Origin: Vibrio rotiferianus CAIM 577 = LMG 21460
GTDB taxonomy: Bacteria; Pseudomonadota; Gammaproteobacteria; Enterobacterales; Vibrionaceae
Reading direction: 5' to 3'
Length of the DNA stretch: 64,000 nt
Assembly: GCF_002741985.1 (NCBI RefSeq)
Contig: NZ_APHW01000010.1
Coordinates: forward strand, 62,001 to 126,000
The position numbers and the translations under genes were made by a program. This document shows, one piece after another, positions 21,320-31,729 of this stretch. Numbering within the stretch: the stretch's first letter is position 1; each line of letters opens with the position of its first letter. Under the pieces are notes generated by a model. The model was not told the DNA's origin and made no database searches. It worked only from the letters and a program-made list of their open reading frames with translations.

Positions 21320-21349
21320 AAAAAACGGAGCAATAAGCTCCGTTTTTTA
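21320..21349. terminator. Bidirectional terminator between the hydrolase gene and infA
   Basis: AAAAACGGAGC (21321-21331) / GCTCCGTTTTT (21337-21347) with a 5-base loop. Confidence 0.88.
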
Positions 21350-21370
21350 TTTGCATCCGAAAATCTATGA

Positions 21371-21589
<219 letters not shown>

Positions 21590-21669
21590 TTAATCCTCTT
21601 TAGAAATTAGGCGGTATTAGCGCGCTTATTTTGCCGCTAAACAGTAATTATGTAAAGTTGGGGCGTATT

Positions 21670-22371
21670 CTACCCTTGCCAACGCTGATTTACTAGCCTT
21701 TGGTGTCGTTGAAAGCGAGTTTTGTAGTTCATCGCTGGACATTCATCGATCTGATAGCCCAAATATAACCAATCTTTACTCTGTTTTTGGCAGTACTCCA
21801 ATTGAAACAGTACGGCTAACGTACCAAGAGATAAAGGAAAGTCAGGATCAAAGAAGGTATAAAATGCGCTTGCACAATGCTCCATTATATCGGTAACAGC
21901 AACGGCTAATAAGCGATGACTTTCGTCATAAATATGAAGGAACCCAGTGGTTAACCATGTCGTTTGAGCAAATCGTTCAAACTCATCTTCTTTTGGGGGG
22001 TACATGGTTCCATTTTTGTGCCTTTGGCAAATGTAATGGCTGTAGAGTTCAAACCAACCATCGTCGAGTTTACTTTTCATTTCCCAATAAAAGGTTTGGC
22101 CTTTCTTGAGTAACCGCTTTTGACTCTTTGAGGCGACAAAATCCTGCACTGCGATACGAATGGGCTGGCAAGCATTACAGTTTTCACAATGAGGTTTATA
22201 AATCGTGTCACCGCTGCGACGGAACCCATTGGCCATCAAAATCTGATAGTTCTGTTCGTTGTGTAGACTAGCATCAAGCGCAACGGCCACGCGCTCTTCA
22301 CGCTCTGGTAAGTAGCTGCATGGATGATTGTTCGTTAAACCGATACGAATTTGTTGCAGATCCGTGCTCAT
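21670..22371 (-). CDS. bpt: Aspartate/glutamate leucyltransferase
   Basis: Transfers Leu from Leu-tRNA to N-terminal Asp or Glu, making a primary N-degron for ClpS; 233 residues. N-terminal Cys motif HCENCNACQPIRI at about 60-75, the ATE/Bpt core YSHYICQRHKNGTMYPP and the acceptor-region FYTFFDPDFPLSLG. Bpt (Ate-like fold with Aat-like specificity) was characterised in Vibrio vulnificus. Its start overlaps the aat stop by 4 bases, so the two transferases are co-translated. Confidence 0.95.
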   Translation of the reverse strand: MSTDLQQIRIGLTNNHPCSYLPEREERVAVALDASLHNEQNYQILMANGFRRSGDTIYKPHCENCNACQPIRIAVQDFVASKSQKRLLKKGQTFYWEMKSKLDDGWFELYSHYICQRHKNGTMYPPKEDEFERFAQTTWLTTGFLHIYDESHRLLAVAVTDIMEHCASAFYTFFDPDFPLSLGTLAVLFQLEYCQKQSKDWLYLGYQIDECPAMNYKTRFQRHQRLVNQRWQG

Positions 22372-23078
22372 GATACGACGCCTTGAAGAGTTTGTGGTTC
22401 GAATGTTCCCAGATTGGTTTTCTTGTCTCTTAAAGATAGTAGTTTTTGGACGAACTCGTCACGTTCAATTTCAATTGCTCCAAGTGACTTAAGATGCGGG
22501 TTCATTACCTGGCAATCGATCAATTGACCCTGGTTTGACGCCAAATGTTCGCATAAATACCACAATGCAATTTTGGAGGCGTTGTCTTTAAGGCTGAACA
22601 TTGATTCACCACAAAAAAGTTGCCCTACGCTAATACCGTATAAACCGCCAATTAACTGCTCATCGTGCCATACTTCTACAGAGTGGCAATGGCCGCGTTT
22701 TGCTAGCTCAATATATGAAGTTTGCATCTCTTCATTGAGCCAAGTTTCTTCTGCTGGGCGAGTTGAAGAGCATAGCTGAATGACGCGTTCAGTTGCGTTG
22801 TTTATTGTTACTTTATACTGTTGTTTACGCTGAAACTTTTTTAAGCTTTTGGAAGGCTTAAATGTCAAAGGATCAAATACAGCGCGCGGTGATGGGCTCC
22901 ACCAAAGAATCGGCTCTCCGGGACCATACCAAGGGAAAATACCTTGATGGTAGCCATTAAGAATACGTTCAGGATTCAGGTCACCACCAAAAGCGAGCAA
23001 ACCGTTTGGATCGCTCAATGCTTCGTAAGGTGATGGAAATGAGAGCGAATCACCAAGTTCAGTTAGATAGATAGCCAT
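22368..23078 (-). CDS. aat: Leucyl/phenylalanyl-tRNA-protein transferase
   Basis: Adds Leu or Phe to N-terminal Lys or Arg, producing N-degrons. It is 236 residues, with FPSPYEALSDPNGLLAFGGD near the N-terminus, YHQGIFPWYGPGEPILWWSP and SIGVGQLFCGESMFS-type core (here GISVGQLFCGESMF) at about 145. First gene of aat-bpt. Confidence 0.96.
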   Translation of the reverse strand: MAIYLTELGDSLSFPSPYEALSDPNGLLAFGGDLNPERILNGYHQGIFPWYGPGEPILWWSPSPRAVFDPLTFKPSKSLKKFQRKQQYKVTINNATERVIQLCSSTRPAEETWLNEEMQTSYIELAKRGHCHSVEVWHDEQLIGGLYGISVGQLFCGESMFSLKDNASKIALWYLCEHLASNQGQLIDCQVMNPHLKSLGAIEIERDEFVQKLLSLRDKKTNLGTFEPQTLQGVVS

Positions 23079-23119
23079 AAAGATAAAATTACCAACATCA
23101 GAGCCTATAGGAGCTTATT

Positions 23120-23596
23120 ATGAGCGGAGTAATATTTAATATAAAACGATGGGCATGGATCATACTGTTTTTGCCATTTTTCGCCAATGCAGCTTATGAA
23201 AGAAATGTAGCAAAACCCGTGAATCAAGTCGTGTATGGTAAAGTTGATTCTGTGCGATACATAACGCAGCAAGAGATAAAACAGTCACAAAGTAACGGCT
23301 GGGAAACATTGCTCGGAGCTACCATCGGTGGTTTAGTTGGTAACCAATTTGGTGGTGGTACGGGCAAAGAAGTAGCGACTGCAGTTGGTGCGCTTGCTGG
23401 CGCTGCGGTAGTCAGAAATCGCGGCAATTACGAATATACCGTGGAATACAAGTTGGTAGAACTGCTGATCAAGGTTGATGGCAACAAACTTATCAACGTA
23501 ATACAAGACGTTGATAATACTATGTTGTTTTCCCGAGGTGATGATGTTCGAATCTTGTACTTTGATGATGGCGTTAGAGTCGACATTGCCTATTAA
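23120..23596 (+). CDS. Glycine-zipper 2TM domain protein (SlyB/OsmB-like)
   Basis: A 158-residue envelope protein with an N-terminal signal or anchor (hydrophobic to about residue 25, ending FFANA) and the glycine zipper LLGATIGGLVGNQFGGGTGK followed by VGALAGAAVVRN at about 75-102. Lipobox Cys is absent, unlike the SlyB lipoproteins. A beta-rich C-terminal domain follows. Role unknown; relatives affect envelope integrity. Divergent from aat. Confidence 0.75.
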   Translation: MSGVIFNIKRWAWIILFLPFFANAAYERNVAKPVNQVVYGKVDSVRYITQQEIKQSQSNGWETLLGATIGGLVGNQFGGGTGKEVATAVGALAGAAVVRNRGNYEYTVEYKLVELLIKVDGNKLINVIQDVDNTMLFSRGDDVRILYFDDGVRVDIAY

Positions 23597-23757
23597 GCCA
23601 ACGTTTGCGTTACAAAAGCAAGGCTGATTAATTATTCAAAAAATAGCTTAGGTTTGCTCTGGTTTTGTGGCGGTTTTTTCGTTAGTCTGAATTTACGAAG
23701 AATTGTTTAGCTCTCAAAAACGGTTAAGTTGAGAGCACAAAGGATTATCAACTTTTA

Positions 23758-25038
23758 ATGGAAAGCCTAACGTTACAACCTATCAATAAAATTCAAGGGG
23801 AAGTGAACCTTCCTGGGTCAAAAAGCGTTTCCAACCGAGCTTTGCTTCTTGCTGCACTAGCAAAAGGCACCACTCGTTTGACCAACCTTCTCGACAGCGA
23901 TGATATTCGTCATATGTTGAACGCGCTGACTAAGCTTGGCGTTCAATACAAATTGTCTGAAGACAAAACGGAATGTGTCGTAGAAGGTCTTGGCCGACCT
24001 TTTTCTGTTTCTGAACCAGTTGAGCTTTTTCTAGGCAATGCAGGTACAGCGATGCGCCCACTTGCAGCGGCTCTATGTTTAGGTGAAGGTGAGTATGTTC
24101 TTACCGGCGAGCCTCGCATGAAAGAACGCCCAATTGGCCATCTAGTTACTGCGTTGAAAGCAGCGGGTGCAGATGTAACTTACCTAGAGAGTGAAAATTA
24201 TCCACCACTAAAAATCATAGGAACGGGACTTAAGTCTGGCTCTGTATCTATTGATGGTTCAATCTCTAGCCAATTCCTTACCGCATTTCTTATGTCAGCA
24301 CCGTTGGCTGAAGGTGAAATTCGTATCAATATCGAAGGTGAGTTGGTTTCTAAACCTTACATCGATATCACGTTGCACATCATGAAGCAGTTTGGTGTTG
24401 AAGTGATCAACAATGATTACCAAGAGTTCGTGATTCCTGCTGGCCAGCAATATGTCGCTCCAGGTGATTTCTTGGTGGAAGGTGATGCGTCATCGGCTTC
24501 TTACTTTTTGGCTGCCGCAGCGATCAAAGGTGGTGAAGTTAAAGTCACTGGTATTGGTAAAAATAGTATTCAGGGTGATATTCAATTCGCTGATGCGCTT
24601 GAAAAAATGGGTGCAGAAATCGAATGGGGCGATGATTACGTCATTTCTCGTGTTGGCCAACTGAAAGGCATCGATATGGATTACAACCATATCCCAGATG
24701 CGGCAATGACCATTGCGACGACTGCGCTGTTTGCTGAAGGCACCACCGCTATTCGTAATGTATACAACTGGCGTGTAAAAGAGACTGACCGTCTATCTGC
24801 AATGGCGACAGAGCTTCGTAAAGTTGGCGCAGAGGTGGAGGAGGGTGAAGATTACATCATCGTGAAGCCAGTATCACAGCTTACGCATGCTGCGATTGAT
24901 ACCTACGATGATCACCGTATGGCGATGTGCTTTTCGCTGGTGGCGCTAAGTGATACGCCGGTGACGATTAACGATCCTAAGTGTACGTCAAAGACATTCC
25001 CAGACTACTTCGATAAATTGAAAGCATTGAGCTGCTAA
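23758..25038 (+). CDS. aroA: 3-phosphoshikimate 1-carboxyvinyltransferase (EPSP synthase)
   Basis: Condenses shikimate-3-phosphate with PEP in aromatic amino acid synthesis. It is 426 residues, with [20 protein letters not shown] near 19, the PEP-site [17 protein letters not shown] near 90 and the C-terminal [17 protein letters not shown]. The NAGTAMRP sequence is the class I glyphosate-sensitive form. Its upstream neighbour in enterobacteria (serC) is not here. Confidence 0.98.
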   Translation: MESLTLQPINKIQGEVNLPGSKSVSNRALLLAALAKGTTRLTNLLDSDDIRHMLNALTKLGVQYKLSEDKTECVVEGLGRPFSVSEPVELFLGNAGTAMRPLAAALCLGEGEYVLTGEPRMKERPIGHLVTALKAAGADVTYLESENYPPLKIIGTGLKSGSVSIDGSISSQFLTAFLMSAPLAEGEIRINIEGELVSKPYIDITLHIMKQFGVEVINNDYQEFVIPAGQQYVAPGDFLVEGDASSASYFLAAAAIKGGEVKVTGIGKNSIQGDIQFADALEKMGAEIEWGDDYVISRVGQLKGIDMDYNHIPDAAMTIATTALFAEGTTAIRNVYNWRVKETDRLSAMATELRKVGAEVEEGEDYIIVKPVSQLTHAAIDTYDDHRMAMCFSLVALSDTPVTINDPKCTSKTFPDYFDKLKALSC

Positions 25039-25056
25039 TTAATCGTATTGAAAGAG

Positions 25057-25088
25057 AAAAGCCAGAGTGAGTGCTCTGGCTTTTTTAT
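25057..25088. terminator. Bidirectional terminator between aroA and yciN
   Basis: AAAAGCCAGAG (25057-25067) / CTCTGGCTTTT (25074-25084). Confidence 0.9.
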
Positions 25089-25102
25089 TGAATTTTAATT
25101 AT

Positions 25103-25351
25103 TTATTTATTCAATGTGAATTCTTTAGAAAGATGATGCGCTAGGTATTTAAACATGTTGAATACCGCGGTTGTCTTCGGTGTCGGTAGGCCTTTCTCAT
25201 CCAAGAAATATTCACCTTTAAATACCAAAACATCGTCTTTTTCTTCAACACTTGTTGCACGCATCCCTTCGATAAAGTCATCGTGCTCTTGGATAATTTG
25301 GTTTGCAATCAAAAGAAGGTCAAATTCTTCAATGTGTTTTCTGTCAGACAT
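25103..25351 (-). CDS. yciN: YciN family protein (DUF2498)
   Basis: An 82-residue cytosolic protein with IANQIIQEHDDFIEGMRATS, VLVFKGEYFLDEKGLPTPKT and AVFNMFKYLAHHLS, each closely matching E. coli YciN. Function unknown. I chose the ATG at 25351, with GAGAG 8-9 bases upstream, over the in-frame ATG at 25369, which has none. The divergent yciN-topA arrangement is the same as in E. coli. Confidence 0.85.
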   Translation of the reverse strand: MSDRKHIEEFDLLLIANQIIQEHDDFIEGMRATSVEEKDDVLVFKGEYFLDEKGLPTPKTTAVFNMFKYLAHHLSKEFTLNK

Positions 25352-25830
25352 AGCACTCTCGTCATTCAATGAAAATTGATGGGGCGCAGTATACCCTCAA
25401 TTGTCTTAGGTTTGCAGGCTAAAAACTGTGATTGCGTGTTTTACGAACATCGCACGTTAATATAGAGGGAGTAGCGAAGCGATTCGCATCTGCAAATAGC
25501 CAATATTTCATTGCCATAACTTAAGGTTACGTTCTAATCGCTTATGACAAATTATTTTGTGATGAGAGACAAAATTTATTGAATTCGACTAGCGAGAGGA
25601 AACTTTGCCTGCTTAGTATATGCCGCTCAAGACCTTTTGCAGAACCCTGACTTGTCAAAGTATAAAGGCGATGAATTGTCAACCAATCGGATCTGAATTT
25701 CAAAAAAGCAGTTGATCTTCTTTTCATCTCGCACAATAGTAAAAAAAGAAGCAATGAAATAGAACATTATGCGGGTAGCTTCCTTTGGGAGTTTTAACCC
25801 GCATTATTATGAAGGACGTTAGAGTCAGTT
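25352..25830. other. 479-base divergent region between yciN and topA
   Basis: Holds both promoters. In the topA leader, ATGCGGGT (25769-25776) pairs with ACCCGCAT (25797-25804), 26 bases before the topA start, with a possible small hairpin inside. No protein gene or known RNA recognised. Confidence 0.45.
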
Positions 25831-28457
25831 ATGGGTAAATCACTCGTTATAGTGGAGTCACCAGCCAAGGCAAAGACGATAAACAAGTACCTTGGTAAAG
25901 ACTTTATTGTTAAGTCTAGTGTTGGTCACGTGCGTGATCTCCCTACGGCCGGTCAAAGCACTGGTGAGAAAAAAGCCGCGGCAATTTCTACAAAAGGAAT
26001 GAGCCCAGAAGAAAAAGCGCGAGTCAAAAAAGAAAAAGACCGTAAAGCTTTGATCAAAAAAATGGGGATTAACCCATATCATGACTGGGAAGCGAACTAC
26101 CAAATCCTTCCAGGTAAAGAAAAAGTTGTAAGCGAACTGCAAAAATTAGCCAAAGATGCTGACCACGTTTATCTCGCAACCGATTTGGACCGCGAGGGGG
26201 AAGCAATCGCATGGCACCTTCGTGAGATCATCGGCGGCGATGAAGAGCGATACAAACGCGTAGTTTTTAACGAGATTACTAAGAATGCAATCCAACAAGC
26301 TTTCCAAACACCTGGTGAGCTAAATATGGATGGTGTTAACGCACAGCAAGCACGTCGATTCATGGACCGCGTTGTAGGTTTCATGGTTTCGCCATTGCTA
26401 TGGAAGAAAGTGGCACGTGGTCTGTCTGCTGGTCGTGTACAGTCGGTAGCGGTGAAGCTGTTGGTTGAGCGCGAGCGTGAGATTAATGCTTTTATTCCAG
26501 AAGAATTCTGGGATATCAACGTAAATACGCACACTAAAGACAAGACAGCATTCAAACTTCTTGTTGCGCAAAAAGATGGCGTTGCGTTTAAGCCTGTCAA
26601 CGAGACAGAGACCAAAGCAGCGCTTTCAGTACTGGAAAAAGCGAGCTACGAAGTTTGTAAGCGTGAAGACCGCCCAACAAAGAGTAAGCCGTCTGCACCG
26701 TACATCACTTCAACACTGCAACAAGCGGCAAGTACTCGTCTTGGCTACGGCGTTAAGAAGACAATGATGCTCGCGCAGCGTTTGTATGAAGCGGGTTACA
26801 TCACCTATATGCGTACCGACTCAACCAACTTGAGTGCGGAAGCAGTAGATGCGGTTCGTGGATTCATCGGCTCTGAGTATGGAGACAAGTACCTTCCTGC
26901 TAAACCGCTAACGTACGGTAGCAAAGAGGGCGCACAAGAAGCGCACGAAGCGATTCGTCCTTCAGATGTTTCTGTGAAATCAGAAGACCTACAAGGTGTT
27001 GATGCGGACGCACACAAACTTTATTCATTGATCTGGAATCAGTTCGTTGCCTGTCAAATGACGCCAGCAGAATACGATTCAACGACAATCAGTGTGAAGG
27101 CGGCAGAATACACGCTAAAAGCGAAAGGCCGTATCCTCAAGTTTGACGGTTGGACTCGCGTACAACGCCCAATGGGTAAAAACGAAGATACGATTCTTCC
27201 AGCCGTTCAGTTAGGCGAAAAGCTAGACCTAGAGTCACTAGAGCCTAAACAGCACTTTACTAAGCCACCTGCACGTTTTACAGAAGCGGCATTGGTTAAA
27301 GAGCTTGAGAAGCGCGGCATTGGTCGTCCTTCAACTTACGCTTCTATCATCTCTACGATCCAAGATCGCGGCTATGTGAAAGTTGAGCAGCGTCGTTTCT
27401 ACGCAGAGAAGATGGGCGAGATCGTTACAGACCGCTAGATGACAGCTTTAACGACCTAATGAACTACGACTTCACAGCTCGTATGGAACAGAAGCTTGAC
27501 CAAATCGCAGAAGGCGATGTGATGTGGAAAGATGTCCTAGACAACTTCTTCACCGACTTCACTGGCGATCTTGAGAAAGCGGAACAGGATGAAAACGAAG
27601 GCGGCATGAAGCTGAATCACATCGTGATGACAGACATCGAGTGTCCGACTTGTAGCCGTCCAATGGGTATCCGTACTGCATCTACGGGTGTATTCCTGGG
27701 CTGTTCTGGTTATGCATTACCACCTAAAGAGCGTTGTAAGACAACGATTAACTTGGGTGATGAAGATGGCATCATCAATGTTCTAGAAGAAGATGTAGAA
27801 ACTGCAGCGCTGCGCGCGAAGAAGCGTTGTCCTATCTGTGAAACGGCGATGGATGCGTACCTGATCGACGATAAGCGTAAGATGCACGTTTGTGGTAACA
27901 ACCCGAACTGTGAAGGCTACATCGTTGAACACGGCGAGTTCAAAGTGAAAGGCTACGATGGCCCAGTTGTTGAGTGTGACAAGTGTGGCTCTGACATGGT
28001 GCTTAAGAACGGTCGCTTCGGTAAATACATGGACTGTACGAGTGAGACGTGTAAGAACACTCGTAAGATTCTGAAGAATGGCGAAGTTGCGCCTCCGAAA
28101 GAAGATCCAGTTCATTTCCCTGAACTGCCATGCGAAAACTCAGATGCGTACTTTGTTCTACGTGATGGTGCTTCTGGCCTGTTTATGGCAGCAAGTAACT
28201 TCCCTAAATCACGTGAAACTCGTGCTCCATTGGTATCTGAACTGGCGCGTTTTGAAGAACGTTTGCCTGAAAAGTTCAAATATTTAGCAACAGCACCGCA
28301 GGAAGATCCGGATGGTCGCCCAGCTGTAGTTCGATTTAGTCGTAAAACTAAGGAGAACTATGTGCGTTCTGAAGAAAACGGAAAACCAAGTGGGTGGACC
28401 GCTCTTTATAACGAAGGCAAGTGGGATATCACTGATAAGCGTAAAAAAGCGAAGTAA
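25831..28457 (+). pseudogene. topA: DNA topoisomerase I, frame broken by an apparent 1-base deletion
   Basis: Type IA topoisomerase that relaxes negative supercoils. The first frame (25831-27438) gives TOPRIM with [16 protein letters not shown] and [13 protein letters not shown], and the catalytic Tyr in [12 protein letters not shown]. It stops at TAG 27436-27438 after EIVTDR. The next frame resumes at once with [17 protein letters not shown] and carries three Cys4 zinc-ribbon domains ([25 protein letters not shown]) and the C-terminal DNA-binding part. One extra C near 27435 (CGCCTAGAT) restores [10 protein letters not shown] and an 875-residue protein, near the E. coli 865. Because topA is normally essential, I take this as a sequence error rather than a dead gene. 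Confidence 0.9.
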
Positions 28458-28474
28458 TTCGATTCTATAACGAT

Positions 28475-28503
28475 AAAGGCGGCTAACAAGCTGCCTTTTT
28501 TAT
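28475..28503 (+). terminator. Terminator of topA
   Basis: AAAGGCGGCT / AGCTGCCTTTT with one G-U pair, loop AACA, then T-rich. Confidence 0.8.
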
Positions 28504-28943
28504 TTTCAAAACCCTTCAATTCTTGATTGTCATAGAGCTTTCATCAAGACGCCGTATTTTTATTAAACACACCTATTTGTGCGCTTGCTGTGTGTAAATT
28601 GTTTTCATGATGTAAACGATTGCGTTGCTTAGTGTGACCGGATTATCGTCTTGAGCAAGTAACCTCTGTACGTGACACAGAATGGCATATTTAAAATTGT
28701 AATTTAATTCCAATTCGATAATTTAATACCTAATAAGTGCAACTGATTGCTGCCAATTAGTATAAAAACAAATCGAATAAATACGGCAGTAGAAAGGAAA
28801 GCACAATAGCTTAATTTTGCTCGCTAACTCACGGTTAGAGTTGGTGGAGTAGATACTATAAGGTATCCGCTCGATTACCCCTGAGGCTTATCATGATCGA
28901 GTGGATATGGAAATCCAAGCTATAACTATATGGAGAACAACGA
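28504..28943 (+). promoter_or_regulatory. glgC promoter and structured 5' leader
   Basis: The last 120 bases before glgC contain two stem-loops: CTAACTC/GAGTTGG (28824-28844) and TCCGCTCGATTA/TGATCGAGTGGA (28866-28905). GGA triplets lie at 28846-28848, 28903-28905, 28909-28911 and in the ribosome binding site (28932-28934). Multiple GGA motifs including one over the ribosome binding site are what CsrA binds in the E. coli glgC leader, so CsrA control is plausible but inferred. The upstream 300 bases show nothing I recognise. Confidence 0.45.
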
Positions 28944-30161
28944 ATGGCTGGTGTTTTGGGAATGATTCTTGCTGGCGGTGAAGGCTCTCGTCTGAGGCCT
29001 TTAACGGAATCCCGCAGTAAACCTTCGGTCCCTTTTGGCGGAAGTTACCGACTTATTGATTTCGCTTTGAACAACTTCGTGAATGCGGATTTGATGCGCA
29101 TTTACGTCCTTACTCAATTTAAATCTCAATCTTTATTCCATCACATGAAAAAGGGATGGAACATCAATGGCATCACAGATCGTTTTATTGACCCGATCCC
29201 TGCCCAGATGCGTACGGGTAAGCGTTGGTATGAAGGCACAGCTGATGCTATCTACCAAAACCTGCGTTTTATGGAGTTGGCTGAGCCTGATCAGGTATGT
29301 ATTTTTGGTTCAGATCATATCTATAAAATGGACATCAAACAGATGTTGGCTTTCCACGAAGAGAAAGAAGCTTCGTTAACGGTTTCCGCATTACGTATGC
29401 CACTTTCGGAAGCATCCCAGTTTGGAGTGATAGAAGTGGATGCGGAAGGGCGTATGATCGGTTTTGAAGAAAAACCAGAAAGTCCGAAATCTATCCCAGG
29501 TGATCCAGAGCATGCACTTGTATCTATGGGGAACTATGTATTCGAAGCTCAGACCCTGTTCGCTGAACTGATTGAAGATGCTGACAATGAAGCTTCAACG
29601 CATGATTTTGGCAAAGACATCATTCCTAAGATGTTCCCACGTGGCGATGTGTTTGTTTATGACTTCAGTACTAACCGCATCACTGGCGAGAAAGAAGAAG
29701 TATACTGGCGCGATGTAGGTACGATTGATGCGTACTGGCAAGCTCATATGGATCTTCTCGAGAAAGACGCACCGTTCTCTTTATACAACCGCAAGTGGCC
29801 ACTGCATACTTATTACCCACCATTGCCACCGGCGACCTTTACTGACTCTGTTAATGGTCGAGTGCAGATCATCGACAGCTTGGTATGTAACGGCAGCTAC
29901 GTGCGCGGCTCACGTATTGAAAAGTCAGTACTTGGGTTTCGCAGCAACATTGCTTCAGCGTGTGACATTAGCCAGTGTATTTTGTTGGGCGATGTGAAAG
30001 TCGGGGAAGGTTGTGTGCTTCGTCGCGTGATTGTCGACAAAGATGCAGATATTGCTCCAGGTACACAAATTGGGGTAAATCTACAAGAAGATAAGAAACA
30101 CTACCATGTGTCAGACGATGGCATTGTTGTAATTCCAAAAGGAGCACGTGTTGGCTACTAA
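28944..30161 (+). CDS. glgC: Glucose-1-phosphate adenylyltransferase
   Basis: Makes ADP-glucose from ATP and glucose-1-phosphate, the committed step of glycogen synthesis. It is 405 residues, with MILAGGEGSRLRPLTESRSK, PSVPFGGSYRLIDFALNN, the glucose-site FEEKPESP-type motif near 180 and a C-terminal left-handed beta-helix. The start has TGGAGAA 8 bases upstream, which overlaps a GGA motif. It overlaps or abuts glgA and is co-transcribed with it. Confidence 0.96.
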   Translation: MAGVLGMILAGGEGSRLRPLTESRSKPSVPFGGSYRLIDFALNNFVNADLMRIYVLTQFKSQSLFHHMKKGWNINGITDRFIDPIPAQMRTGKRWYEGTADAIYQNLRFMELAEPDQVCIFGSDHIYKMDIKQMLAFHEEKEASLTVSALRMPLSEASQFGVIEVDAEGRMIGFEEKPESPKSIPGDPEHALVSMGNYVFEAQTLFAELIEDADNEASTHDFGKDIIPKMFPRGDVFVYDFSTNRITGEKEEVYWRDVGTIDAYWQAHMDLLEKDAPFSLYNRKWPLHTYYPPLPPATFTDSVNGRVQIIDSLVCNGSYVRGSRIEKSVLGFRSNIASACDISQCILLGDVKVGEGCVLRRVIVDKDADIAPGTQIGVNLQEDKKHYHVSDDGIVVIPKGARVGY

Positions 30162-31608
30162 CAATTTGTCTGTTCTGTTTGTAGCGTCTGAAGTCGAAGG
30201 ACTGATTAAAAGTGGTGGCTTGGCTGATGTAGCCAAGGCACTGCCGGAAGCCCTTCAAAATCTTCAGCAAGATGTACGAATTTCTATTCCAGCTTATACC
30301 GGTATAGAGCAACTGTCAGAAGCTGAGACGGTTCTAGAGACAGAGCTAACGAGTTGGCCTAATACTGCTTATCGAGTTCTAAAACTGATGCTTGGGGACA
30401 ATCTGGTTTACTTAATTGATTGTCCGCCGTATTTCAATCGTCCTTCTATGTATGCGGAGAATAACCAAGCTTATTCGGACAATGGCGAACGTTTTGCATT
30501 TTTTAGTGCTGCTTGCCTTGATATGTTACCAAAGCTTGGTTTCCAACCAGACATCGTACACGCTAATGATTGGCATACGGGCTTAGTTCCATTCCTACTC
30601 AAACATCGTTATGGCGACGACGCCTTTTTTGCAAATACTCGCAGTGTAATCTCGATTCATAATGCGGTATTTAAAGGGGTATTTAGTTACGACGATGTTC
30701 AGTGCCTCCCTGAATTTCATAGTCGAAACGTACCAGACGCAGCGGTAAGCGCGACACACATCACCATGCTCAAAGCGGGCGTGATGAACGCAGATAAAAT
30801 CAATGCAGTAAGTCCGACTTATGCAGAAGAGCTTAAGACTGAACTCGGTAGCCATGGCATGGCATGGGAGTTTCAACAACGTGCTGATGATTTAGTGGGC
30901 ATTCTAAATGGCTGCGATTACAGTGCTTGGAATCCGGAAACAGATCCTAGTTTACCACTGAACTACAAAGCGAATCGGCAAAGTATGGTGCGTGGTAAGA
31001 ATGCCTGTAAGAAAGCCCTACAAGAAAAGTTGGGGCTTGGTGCGTCAGATTGCGCAATGTTTGGTATGGTGTGCCGCCTCACGCAGCAAAAGGGTGTACA
31101 TTATTTGCTACCAGTATTGGCAGATTTTCTGAAACACGACGTTCAAGTCGTGGTGGTGGGAACGGGAGACCCTATTCTTGCCGCTCAATTGAAAGAAGTC
31201 GCAGCACAGTTTGCAAATAAGTTTGTTTTTGTTGAAGCATACGATAATGAACTCGCACACCTTGTTGAGGCTGGTTCTGATTTCTTCCTGATGCCTTCAG
31301 AGTTTGAACCTTGTGGTTTGAATCAGATCTACAGTATGGCTTATGGCACCTTGCCTATCGTTCGTGGAGTTGGTGGCTTGAAAGATAGCGTTAATGACTA
31401 CGATGTGGACATTGAAGAAGCCACAGGTTTTGTGTTCTATGAGCCGACACCGCAAGCATTGCTGCTGACTATGCTAAGAGCTCTATTGCTCTACGCACAG
31501 AGTCCGAACGAAGTAAAGCGTGTTCAGCTTCATGCGATGCAAAGGGATTTCTGCTGGCATAAAGCCGCAGAAGAATATTTGCTGTTGTATAGGTCTGCGT
31601 TAAATTAA
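30151..31608 (+). CDS. glgA: Glycogen synthase (ADP-glucose dependent)
   Basis: Extends alpha-1,4-glucan chains using ADP-glucose; GT5 family. It is 485 residues, with the KSGGLADVAKALPEAL ADP-glucose site near residue 19 and the C-terminal E-x7-E region FFLMPSEFEPCGLNQIYSM. The start is a non-ATG codon: TTG at 30151 is 6 bases after AGGAG, while GTG at 30148 is only 3 bases after it; I prefer TTG (MATNNLSV), without certainty. It overlaps the glgC 3' end by 11 bases. Confidence 0.93.
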   Translation: MATNNLSVLFVASEVEGLIKSGGLADVAKALPEALQNLQQDVRISIPAYTGIEQLSEAETVLETELTSWPNTAYRVLKLMLGDNLVYLIDCPPYFNRPSMYAENNQAYSDNGERFAFFSAACLDMLPKLGFQPDIVHANDWHTGLVPFLLKHRYGDDAFFANTRSVISIHNAVFKGVFSYDDVQCLPEFHSRNVPDAAVSATHITMLKAGVMNADKINAVSPTYAEELKTELGSHGMAWEFQQRADDLVGILNGCDYSAWNPETDPSLPLNYKANRQSMVRGKNACKKALQEKLGLGASDCAMFGMVCRLTQQKGVHYLLPVLADFLKHDVQVVVVGTGDPILAAQLKEVAAQFANKFVFVEAYDNELAHLVEAGSDFFLMPSEFEPCGLNQIYSMAYGTLPIVRGVGGLKDSVNDYDVDIEEATGFVFYEPTPQALLLTMLRALLLYAQSPNEVKRVQLHAMQRDFCWHKAAEEYLLLYRSALN

Positions 31609-31630
31609 CGCAAAATTTTAAAAAAATGTA

Positions 31631-31661
31631 ACTAAAGGCACCGAATGAGGTGCCTTTATTA
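31631..31661 (+). terminator. Terminator of glgCA
   Basis: TAAAGGCACC (31633-31642) / GGTGCCTTTA (31649-31658) with a 6-base loop; short T-tract. Confidence 0.75.
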
Positions 31662-31729
31662 CCTTGCCCTTATAGAGTGTGGTAGGATTTACTCACTCTT
31701 TTTATACAGAACGTTTTCCAGACTGATAA

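Noticed and set aside
25542..25754. A leftward open frame before topA
   Set aside because: Low-complexity, no start signal, and inside the topA promoter region.
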